Below are positions 1 to 5,585 of a stretch of DNA of 5,585 nt, in pieces; position 1 is the first letter of the stretch, and each line of letters begins with the position of its first letter. Source of the stretch: CAYRVX01 sp964642165 (lineage in GTDB: Bacteria; Planctomycetota; Phycisphaerae; SM23-33); assembly GCA_964642165.1 (NCBI GenBank), contig CAZXOC010000400.1, positions 1-5,585 of the forward strand, in the 5' to 3' direction. The notes beneath the pieces were generated by a model. It ran no database searches, had not been told where the DNA came from, and saw only the letters and a list, made by a program, of their open reading frames with translations. The translations under genes and the position numbers were made by a program.

Positions 1-945
<945 letters not shown>

Positions 946-954
946 CGTGGGAAG

Positions 955-959
955 CCTCC
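955..959 (-). promoter_or_regulatory. Ribosome binding site of trpB
   Basis: On the minus strand GGAGG lies 9 nt before the ATG at 943-945. It fixes the start of trpB, which is absent as a complete frame because its stop lies outside the window. Confidence 0.8.
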
Positions 960-969
960 ACTGCGAGCG

Positions 970-999
970 AATATACCGGAGCCTCCCACGAGACGGCAA
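970..999 (-). promoter_or_regulatory. Probable sigma70-type promoter of trpB
   Basis: Reading the minus strand, TTGCCG (994-999, 4 of 6 matches to TTGACA) is separated by 18 bp from TATATT (970-975, 5 of 6 matches to TATAAT). Transcription would start near 962-963, giving a leader of about 17 nt that contains the GGAGG site. The AT-rich hexamer stands out in GC-rich sequence. Such a short leader has no room for a trp leader peptide or attenuator. The -35 box overlaps the possible start codon of the divergent small gene. Confidence 0.6.
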
Positions 1000-1208
1000 T
1001 GCAAACCGCCCGGGAAAGCCCCCGCGCCGCGCCGGTCCGGATCGCCCCGGCGAGCGTGCTGGCGGTGCGCCGGCCGGCGGGGATGCGTTTCGTCTCCGGT
1101 CGGGTCCAGAGGCATATCGATGCGACGGGGCCGTTCCTCGTGGCGGTGGCGACGGTGTGGGCCTACGCCGTGGCCTTCGTGGTCCACCGCCGGGCCGCGA
1201 AGCGGTAG
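999..1208 (+). CDS. Possible small single-pass membrane protein (69 aa)
   Basis: I do not recognise this product. The frame from ATG 999 encodes 69 residues: an Arg/Pro/Ala-rich N-terminal half, one hydrophobic segment (about residues 45-62, PFLVAVATVWAYAVAFVV), and a basic tail HRRAAKR, which suggests a single membrane helix with a cytoplasmic C-terminus. The main evidence is codon-position composition. By hand count over codons 29-69, G+C is about 71%, 51% and 90% at positions 1, 2 and 3, and position 3 stays near 93% over codons 1-28, while it drops to about 67% in the same frame just upstream of 999. The opposite-strand frame over this stretch would have the reversed profile. Weak points are the lack of a good ribosome binding site before 999 (only GAG at 990-992) or before the alternative ATG at 1083, and no known homologue. 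It lies divergent to trpB and overlaps that gene's promoter. Confidence 0.4.
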   Translation: MQTARESPRAAPVRIAPASVLAVRRPAGMRFVSGRVQRHIDATGPFLVAVATVWAYAVAFVVHRRAAKR

Positions 1209-1346
1209 CTCGCCCGGGCAGGAACGCGACATCCCCGAATCCGCCGAATACCCTCCGCAGCGGCCGCGTTATACCATTGGGCGCCCAGCCGAAACGACGT
1301 TCCGTTTGCCGATTCGCGCCCCCGGGCTCCCGTGTCGTGGGTCCAC

Positions 1347-1353
1347 GTAGAAT
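1347..1353 (+). promoter_or_regulatory. -10-like GTAGAAT box before the TPR-peptidase gene
   Basis: TAGAAT (1348-1353) matches the TATAAT consensus at 5 of 6 positions and ends 16 nt before the chosen ATG. No convincing -35 hexamer lies 16-18 bp upstream (GC-rich sequence around 1325-1330). The identical heptamer precedes the permease operon at 3057-3063, where a -35 box is present, which raises the likelihood that this is functional. A start site near 1360 would leave a leader of only about 10 nt and begin inside the ribosome binding site, so another promoter further upstream remains possible. Confidence 0.4.
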
Positions 1354-1358
1354 GCTGC

Positions 1359-1366
1359 GGAGGAGG
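1359..1366 (+). promoter_or_regulatory. Ribosome binding site deciding the start of the TPR-peptidase gene
   Basis: GGAGGAGG lies directly upstream of ATG 1370, with the first GGAGG at 6 nt spacing. The in-frame ATG at 1352 lies before this site and has no such motif, so 1370 is the better start. That choice also puts the signal peptide at the very N-terminus. Confidence 0.75.
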
Positions 1367-1369
1367 CCG

Positions 1370-2974
1370 ATGAGGCGTTCTCTTGTCGTGGGGGTGCTGG
1401 TCGGCGGGGTGCTTGCCTCGCAGGCGCCGGCCTTGCCGGAGCGTCCTTCGAGCCGGCCCGGGTCCACGAGCGCCCCGGCCGTCGGGAAGGGCGAGAAGCG
1501 CCGCGGGAAGCCCGCCAGGCCTGCTCCCGGCAAGACAGGCCGCCGCCTGCGGGAGCGGCGCGAGAAGACCCGCAAGATCGCCGCGCTCAACCGCAAGCTC
1601 ACCCGGTTGTTCCAGCAGGGCAAGTACGCCGAGTGCGAGCCGCTGCTGCGCCAGGTCCTCCGGATCGACCCGAAGAACCACGTCGCGTGGTACAACCTGG
1701 CGTGCTATCACAGCCGCGTCGGCGAGAAGGGCAAGGCCATCGAGAGCCTCGAGAAGGCCGTCGAGCTGGGCTACAGCGAGTTCCGGCACCTGGAGCGCGA
1801 CCCGGACCTCGCCGCGATCCGGGGGGCGCCGGGCTACAAGCGGCTGATCGCGCGCAAGGCGGAGATCCAGCGCCAGCGCGCGGCGAAGATCCGCCAGATG
1901 CTTCGGGCGAAGTTCGGCGAGGGCTACCTGCACGAGATCGACCACGACCGCAAGCTCGTCTTCGCCACCAACGTCGATCGCCACACGCTGGCCGACATGA
2001 AGCAGCGCCTGACCGCCTACGCCACGGCGCAGCAGAGGCACCTGTTCACGTACCCGTTCGAGCAGTACCTGACGATCGTCATCCCGCGTTCGAGCGACTG
2101 GCCGACCAGCCCGGCCGTCGGCGGCTTCTACAACCGCGGGGCGCACGTGCTGTACGCCCAGACGGTCGGGCTGACGCTCCTGCACGAGTTCACCCACGCG
2201 CTGCACGGGGCCGACCAGGAAGGGCTGGGCCAGCACCACCCCATCTGGATCACCGAGGGCCTGGCGACGCTGTTCGAGTCGTCGAAGGTCGTCGCCGGCC
2301 GCGCCGTGCCGCAGCCCAACCGCCGGCTGATCATCCTCCGGCGGATCGTCCAGCGCGGCAGGCACATCCCCTTCAAGGACTTCGTGCGGTTCAGCCACGC
2401 GAAGTTCATGGGCAGCGCGGCCACCGCCTACTGCCAGAGCCGCTACATGCTGGCGTACCTGCACCGCAAGGGCGTGCTGAAGAAGTGGTACGACGCCTAC
2501 ACCGAGGGCTACGGCGACGACCGCACCGGGGCCGAGGCGATGGAGAAGGTCCTCGGCAAGAAGCTCCGCGAGATCGAGAAGGACTGGAAGGCGTGGGTGC
2601 TGACGCTCGAGCCGCCGGTGCTGCGCCTGCCCGCCAGGCACGCCTACCTGGGCATCCAGCTTCGCCCGGGCGTCGACGGCGTGCGCGTGGTGCGGGTCGT
2701 GCCCGGCAGCGGCGCCGACAAGGCGGGCCTGAAGGCCGACGACGTCATCATCCAGATCGACGGCGAGCGCGTCATCGATCCGGGACAGCTCATGACCGTC
2801 GTCTACCGCCACGAGGTCGGCGACAAGCTGAAGGTGCGCTACCGCCGCGGGACCACGTACCGCACGGCCACCGTCACGCTGGGCGCGATGCCGGACCACG
2901 TCCGCCCGCCCGCGCCCCCGCGCAGGCCGCGCACGCGCCCGGCGACGAAGCCGGCCCGCAGGAAGGCGGCGTGA
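1370..2974 (+). CDS. Exported TPR / HExxH metallopeptidase-like / PDZ protein
   Basis: A 534-aa multidomain protein. Residues 1-21 form a signal peptide (MRRS, then a hydrophobic core LVVGVLVGGVLA, with a probable cut after SQAPA), so it should act outside the cytoplasmic membrane. Residues 22-70 are a basic, Pro-rich linker. Residues 72-135 hold one to two TPR-like units with the pattern ..DPKNHVAWYNLACYHSRVG.., which usually bind proteins. Residues 190-410 resemble the Peptidase_MA-type gluzincin fold: HEFTH (His272, Glu273, His276) followed by WITEGLA with Glu296 as the likely third zinc ligand. All expected ligand and catalytic residues are present, so activity is plausible; the substrate is unknown. 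Residues 425-505 form a PDZ domain with YLGIQL and the AGLKADDVIIQIDG core, typical of envelope proteases. The tail (512-534) is rich in Pro, Arg and Lys. The domain calls are fairly secure, but the physiological role is not known. The gene appears to be a single transcription unit, separated from the permease operon by a hairpin and a new promoter. Confidence 0.9.
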   Translation: MRRSLVVGVLVGGVLASQAPALPERPSSRPGSTSAPAVGKGEKRRGKPARPAPGKTGRRLRERREKTRKIAALNRKLTRLFQQGKYAECEPLLRQVLRIDPKNHVAWYNLACYHSRVGEKGKAIESLEKAVELGYSEFRHLERDPDLAAIRGAPGYKRLIARKAEIQRQRAAKIRQMLRAKFGEGYLHEIDHDRKLVFATNVDRHTLADMKQRLTAYATAQQRHLFTYPFEQYLTIVIPRSSDWPTSPAVGGFYNRGAHVLYAQTVGLTLLHEFTHALHGADQEGLGQHHPIWITEGLATLFESSKVVAGRAVPQPNRRLIILRRIVQRGRHIPFKDFVRFSHAKFMGSAATAYCQSRYMLAYLHRKGVLKKWYDAYTEGYGDDRTGAEAMEKVLGKKLREIEKDWKAWVLTLEPPVLRLPARHAYLGIQLRPGVDGVRVVRVVPGSGADKAGLKADDVIIQIDGERVIDPGQLMTVVYRHEVGDKLKVRYRRGTTYRTATVTLGAMPDHVRPPAPPRRPRTRPATKPARRKAA

Positions 2975-3009
2975 GCGCGCCGCCGCGGACCCCTTCTCGA
3001 ACGGCCCCG

Positions 3010-3028
3010 GCCGCGCGCTGCGCGCGGC
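3010..3028 (+). terminator. GC-rich hairpin after the TPR-peptidase gene
   Basis: GCCGCGC (3010-3016) pairs with GCGCGGC (3022-3028), and the intervening GCTGC can pair partly. The result is a very stable 7-bp stem 36 nt after the stop codon. No T-tract follows, so it is not a classic intrinsic terminator. It may act as a factor-dependent terminator or a 3'-end stabiliser. It lies directly upstream of the next promoter, which fits a transcript boundary. A smaller stem, GGCCC/GGGCC (3039-3043 and 3051-3055), follows. Confidence 0.35.
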
Positions 3029-3034
3029 GGCTCG

Positions 3035-3063
3035 TTGAGGCCCCCGCGGCGGGCCGGTAGAAT
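3035..3063 (+). promoter_or_regulatory. Probable sigma70-type promoter of the permease operon
   Basis: TTGAGG (3035-3040, 4 of 6 matches to TTGACA) is 17 bp from TAGAAT (3058-3063, 5 of 6 matches to TATAAT). Transcription would start near 3070, giving a leader of about 14 nt that consists almost entirely of the ribosome binding site. The 17-bp spacer contains the GGCCC/GGGCC inverted repeat (3039-3055), which could be a binding site for a regulator. Confidence 0.55.
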
Positions 3064-3070
3064 CCCGCCG

Positions 3071-3076
3071 AGGGAG
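3071..3076 (+). promoter_or_regulatory. Ribosome binding site deciding the start of the NifX-permease gene
   Basis: AGGGAG lies 7 nt before ATG 3084 but only 1 nt before the in-frame ATG 3078. The spacing favours 3084, which also begins the protein with MKIAVPADG, the standard N-terminus of COG1433 domains. Confidence 0.75.
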
Positions 3077-3083
3077 AATGGGC

Positions 3084-3866
3084 ATGAAGATCGCGGTGCC
3101 CGCCGACGGGGCAGCCCTGGACGCGCACGTGGAGGCGCGGCTGGGCCGCTGCGCGTACCTGCTGATCGTGGACGCCGAGACGCTGGCCGTCGAGGCGGTC
3201 GCCGGCCCGGCCCGGGGTGGTCGCGCCGCGGGCGCGGTCGTCGCCGCCGAGGCGATCGGTCGGGACGTCCATGCCGTCCTGGCCGGGTACGTCTCGCCGA
3301 TGATCCGGGGGCGATTGGAAGGGGGCGGCATCGAGGTGGTCACCGGCGCCGGCGGCACGGTCCGTCAGGCCGTGCAGGAGTACGTCCGAGCGAGGCGAGC
3401 CGCCGGGACGGAGGCGCCTTCGGGTGGCCCGAAGGGCCGTGGGGGCAAGCGCCTCGCCGCCGCGCTGGGGCGGTCGGCGCGCCAGTTGGTGGCGATCCTG
3501 CCGGTGATGCTCGGCGTGGTCCTCTGCATCGGGCTGTTCAAGGCGTTCCTGTCGAAGGAGATGCTGGCGGCGGTGTTCCGCGGGCGGGCCGTCGGCGATA
3601 CGCTCGCCGGGGCCCTCTTCGGCAGCATCCTCGCCGGGCACCCGGTCAACAGCTTCCTGATCGCCCGGGCGCTGCTGGACCGGGGCGTGAGCCTCTTCGC
3701 CGCGACCGCCCTCATCGTCACGTGGGTCAGCGTCGGGCTCGTGCAGGTCCCGGCCGAAATCGCCGCGCTGGGACGCCGCTTCGCCCTCGTCCGCTTCGCC
3801 GCGTCGTTCGTGATCTCGGTGGGCGTCGCGATGCTCGCCGTGGTGCTCGTGGAGCTCCTGACGTGA
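3084..3866 (+). CDS. NifX/orange-protein-like domain fused to the first half of a COG0701-type permease
   Basis: A 260-aa fusion. Residues 1-103 match the NifX / NifB C-terminal / orange-protein fold (COG1433): MKIAVPADG, then GRCAYLLIVD (21-30), AVLAGYVSP (64-72) and GIEVVTGAGGTVRQAV (82-97). Known members bind iron-molybdenum cofactor precursors or a Mo-Cu sulfide cluster, but no nitrogenase genes are nearby. A Gly/Lys/Arg-rich linker follows (104-124). Residues 134-260 contain about four membrane segments (near 134-155, 173-192, 203-222 and 235-258) with the conserved-looking stretches AGHPVNSFLIA (184-194) and WVSVGLVQVPAEIAALGRRFAL (214-235), recalling one half of the split COG0701 (DUF318/UPF0718) permeases. 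The PxCSCG-type motif of the full-length family is not present. The next gene starts inside this stop codon and supplies the other half. I infer a transporter for a metal, an oxyanion or a sulfur-metal species, with the soluble domain in the cytosol as a sensor or gate; the substrate is unknown. Confidence 0.85.
   Translation: MKIAVPADGAALDAHVEARLGRCAYLLIVDAETLAVEAVAGPARGGRAAGAVVAAEAIGRDVHAVLAGYVSPMIRGRLEGGGIEVVTGAGGTVRQAVQEYVRARRAAGTEAPSGGPKGRGGKRLAAALGRSARQLVAILPVMLGVVLCIGLFKAFLSKEMLAAVFRGRAVGDTLAGALFGSILAGHPVNSFLIARALLDRGVSLFAATALIVTWVSVGLVQVPAEIAALGRRFALVRFAASFVISVGVAMLAVVLVELLT
3851..3854 (+). promoter_or_regulatory. Ribosome binding site for the second permease gene
   Basis: GGAG lies 8 nt before GTG 3863, inside the end of the upstream gene. 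It supports the GTG as the true start and thus translational coupling through the GTGA overlap (3863-3866). Confidence 0.65.
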
Positions 3867-4459
3867 GCGGCGCCCGGGGCGAGCCCAAGCCACCCGCCCC
3901 GAGGGGCGGACCCTTCACCCGTCGCGTGCTTCGCGGCCTGCTGTTCCCCCTGGGCGTGCTCGTCGGCTACGGCGCGGTGGCGATCTTCTCGCCGCCGCGG
4001 GCCGTCGCGGCACTGCACGCCTCCGCCCGGACGGCCGTGCATCTGCTCATCCCCCTCGGCGTCGTCTTCGGCGTCCTGCTGGCGCTGAACCTGTTCGTCA
4101 AGCCCGCCAGCGTGGCCCGCTGGCTCGGCAAGGGCAGCGGGGCCAAGGGCGTGGGCCTCTCGACCCTCGCCGGCGTGCTGTCCATGGGGCCCATCTACGC
4201 GTGGTACCCGCTCCTGGCCGACCTCCGCGAGAAGGGCGCGACCGGCTTCCACCTGGCGAACTTCCTCGGCTGCCGCGCGGTGAAGCCCTTCCTCCTGCCG
4301 CTGATGGTGTACTACTTCGGCTGGGCCTTCACCGTGGTGGTCAACATCCTCCTCGTCGTCGGCGCCCTGCTGACCGGCGTGGTCGTCGGGGCCTTGAGCG
4401 CCCCGGAAGACGACGCCGACAGCGGCCGCGAGCAGCCCGACTCGCCCGACGGCCTGTAG
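3863..4459 (+). CDS. Second half of the split COG0701-type permease
   Basis: A 198-aa membrane protein starting at GTG, overlapping the previous gene by 4 bp. After a basic, Pro-rich N-terminus (1-22) there are about five hydrophobic segments: 24-43, 59-79, 97-117, 139-153 and 155-178. The hallmark stretches are NLFVKPASVARWLG (76-89), AGVLSMGPIYAWYPLLADL (103-121) and CRAVKPFLLPLMVYYFG (137-153). I recall this arrangement from small permeases that sit next to a partner half-permease in Deltaproteobacteria and archaea. The C-terminal tail (179-198) is acidic and probably disordered. The overlap implies translational coupling and equal dosage with the NifX-permease gene, and both should assemble into one transporter in the inner membrane. 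Substrate unknown. An alternative is that each half forms a homodimer. Confidence 0.85.
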   Translation: MSGARGEPKPPAPRGGPFTRRVLRGLLFPLGVLVGYGAVAIFSPPRAVAALHASARTAVHLLIPLGVVFGVLLALNLFVKPASVARWLGKGSGAKGVGLSTLAGVLSMGPIYAWYPLLADLREKGATGFHLANFLGCRAVKPFLLPLMVYYFGWAFTVVVNILLVVGALLTGVVVGALSAPEDDADSGREQPDSPDGL

Positions 4460-4501
4460 CCTCCCCCCGGCCGGGGTGCGAAGGGGCGGGCCGTCTCGGT
4501 G

Positions 4502-4527
4502 GGGGCTCCGCGGACCGGCGAGCTCCC
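4502..4527. terminator. Possible bidirectional hairpin between convergent genes
   Basis: GGGGCTC (4502-4508) pairs with GAGCTCCC (4520-4527), giving 7 bp with one bulged T at 4524 and an 11-nt loop. It lies in the 76-bp gap between the stop codons of the permease gene and the glycosidase gene, where a shared terminator is expected. Neither strand has a T-tract after the stem, so the call is weak. Confidence 0.3.
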
Positions 4528-4535
4528 AAAGGCGG

Positions 4536-5585
4536 TCAGCCCGGCTTTCGCCCGCCGAAGCGGAAGCGCCGGAGCAGCTCGATCTCCCTCGGGTCGTACG
4601 GCCGACCGTTGGGGTGGAACACGTCGTGCTGCCAGACCTTCGGCCGGGGCGAGCCGCGCTTCGATCCCCAGGGCATGTAGGTTTGCGTCCGGCCGGCGAC
4701 CAGGCCCCAGTGGTAGCCGCCCACCTCGTGCCGGGCGAAAAGGGGCAGGACCGCCGCGAACGTGTTGCCGGACTGGCGCCGCAGCCACTCCGTGCAGATC
4801 AGCGGGCGGCCGTGGGCCTTGCAGAGCTTGATCTTCGCCTCCACGCCGGCGGGCGCGTCGTAGGCGTGGAACGAGACGACGTCGGACAGCTCCATCAGCC
4901 GCCGGGACATGCGCCCGGAGAAGCGGCTCCAGGCGCCGGTGGTGAGCGGCTGGGTGGGCCTGGCCTGCCTTGCCCAGGCGAAGGCGGCCTCGGCGAGCGG
5001 CAGGCTTCGCGTGCCCATGCCGCTGTTGCCGGGCTCGTTGTAGAGGTCCCAGATCAGGACGCGCCGGTCGCTGGCGAAGCGCCCGACGACATCCTTCACG
5101 TAGGCCTCGATGCTCGGCCAGGCCGACCGGTCCGTCACGCGCTTCAGCCCCGGGCTGGGCACCCACCCGCTGTTGTGCACGCCGGGGACGGGGTCGTCCT
5201 GCTTGCCCAGGTACGGCTCCTTGCCGGCGAACGAGCAGTCGCAGAAGAACACGAGCATCGTGCGGATGCCGTGCCGCTGGGCGATCCCGAGGAACTGATC
5301 GAGCCGCCTCTTGAGCCCGGCCGCGTCGTCCTTCCACACCAGGTACTGGAGGAAGACGCGCACGCTGTTGTAGCCGCCCGCCTGAGCCCAGCCCAGCTCC
5401 TCGTCGATGGTCTTCGGGTCGAACGTGGGCTTCTGCCACATCTCGGTCGTGTTGACGGCGGTGCGCGGCAGGTAGTTGCAGCCGCGAATGGCCCCGACGC
5501 CGGCATACCACGTCCGCGCCTTCTCCCGCGGCCAGCGCGCCTCGGCGAGCTTCTTCACCTTTTCCGCCTCCTCCACGCCGATCCG
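4536..5585 (-). CDS. Clan GH-A glycoside hydrolase (GH5-like), 5' end cut off by the window edge
   Basis: An (alpha/beta)8-barrel glycosidase, 349 codons in the window. The frame stays open to base 5585, so the true start, and probably a signal peptide, lies beyond the right edge. The GTG at 5574-5576 has no ribosome binding site in the nine bases visible upstream, so it is taken as internal. Numbering residues from that GTG: GCNYLPRTAVN (32-42) and FDPKTIDEELGWA (52-64) start the barrel, LIWDLYNEPGNSG (174-186) carries the acid/base Glu181, SFHAYD (235-240) follows, and PLICTEW (258-264) carries the nucleophile Glu263. The 82-residue spacing is usual for retaining clan A enzymes. WGLVAGRTQTYMPW (290-303) and the WQHDVFHPNGRPYD segment (315-328) recall proteins annotated as cellulase-family glycosyl hydrolases or beta-xylanases. 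The exact GH family and substrate (a plant or algal polysaccharide) are not settled by reading alone. It is not in an operon with the convergent permease genes. Confidence 0.88.
   Translation of the reverse strand, partial: RIGVEEAEKVKKLAEARWPREKARTWYAGVGAIRGCNYLPRTAVNTTEMWQKPTFDPKTIDEELGWAQAGGYNSVRVFLQYLVWKDDAAGLKRRLDQFLGIAQRHGIRTMLVFFCDCSFAGKEPYLGKQDDPVPGVHNSGWVPSPGLKRVTDRSAWPSIEAYVKDVVGRFASDRRVLIWDLYNEPGNSGMGTRSLPLAEAAFAWARQARPTQPLTTGAWSRFSGRMSRRLMELSDVVSFHAYDAPAGVEAKIKLCKAHGRPLICTEWLRRQSGNTFAAVLPLFARHEVGGYHWGLVAGRTQTYMPWGSKRGSPRPKVWQHDVFHPNGRPYDPREIELLRRFRFGGRKPG

Larger units (their letters stand above)
1209..1369. other. Non-coding gap upstream of the TPR-peptidase gene
   Basis: This stretch has lower G+C than its surroundings and no convincing frame. 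It holds an AT-rich patch GTTATACCATT (1268-1278), a perfect 10-bp palindrome TGGGCGCCCA (1278-1287), a short inverted repeat AAACG/CGTTT (1292-1296 and 1303-1307), and GTAGAAT at 1347-1353 just before the next gene. Either the palindrome or the small repeat could be a protein-binding site, but neither matches an operator I know. Confidence 0.4.

Noticed and set aside
946..970. trp leader peptide or attenuator before trpB
   Set aside because: The stretch between the proposed start site and the ATG is about 17 nt, with no run of Trp codons and no paired hairpins.
1352..1369. Upstream in-frame ATG at 1352 as the start of the peptidase
   Set aside because: It has no ribosome binding site and lies inside the -10-like box. 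The GGAGGAGG at 1359-1366 points to ATG 1370.
1163..3358. Minus-strand open frame of 731 codons opposite the peptidase gene
   Set aside because: It has an Arg/Ala/Pro/Val-rich composition and no domain, and it spans the peptidase gene, a promoter region and part of the permease gene. It is a shadow of real plus-strand coding.
4465..4476. Perfect palindrome CCCCGGCCGGGG as a terminator
   Set aside because: It leaves only a tiny loop, has no T-tract on either strand, and such GC palindromes arise readily at this base composition.
5574..5576. GTG as the true start of the glycosidase
   Set aside because: No ribosome binding site is visible in the nine bases upstream, the frame stays open to the window edge, and no signal peptide follows. 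It is more likely an internal Val codon.

Overview
The window is a high-G+C bacterial chromosome segment (about 70% G+C by eye) with five clear protein-coding genes, one probable small gene, and short regulatory gaps. No RNA genes, insertion sequences, CRISPR arrays or long repeats were seen. Three features resemble Planctomycetota, especially Phycisphaerae-like lineages: a secreted TPR / HExxH peptidase / PDZ protein, a secreted-type clan GH-A glycosidase, and very short leaders with a -10-like box directly before the ribosome binding site. This taxonomic guess is inference, because no marker gene is present.

Left part (1-1369): tryptophan synthase beta subunit (trpB) lies on the minus strand. 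Its first 315 codons are inside the window and the C-terminus runs off the left edge. A good sigma70-like promoter sits just upstream (970-999). Divergent from it is a 69-codon reading frame (999-1208) with one membrane segment and a codon-position G+C profile typical of real coding DNA. About 160 bp of non-coding sequence follow.

Middle (1370-4459, plus strand): first comes a 534-aa exported protein with a TPR, a gluzincin-type metallopeptidase domain and a PDZ domain. A hairpin and a new promoter separate it from a tightly coupled two-gene operon with a 4-bp start/stop overlap. The first operon gene fuses a NifX/orange-protein-like (COG1433) cofactor-binding domain to half of a COG0701-type permease. 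The second encodes the other permease half. The halves share an internal motif pattern, so they probably form one heteromeric transporter with a cytosolic metal- or cofactor-binding domain. This operon is the most unusual part of the window.

Right part (4460-5585): after a 76-bp convergent gap with a possible bidirectional hairpin terminator, a clan GH-A glycoside hydrolase is read on the minus strand. Both catalytic glutamates are visible, and its N-terminus runs off the right edge.

Apart from the permease pair, nothing links the genes into one pathway. The window looks like several independent short transcription units.
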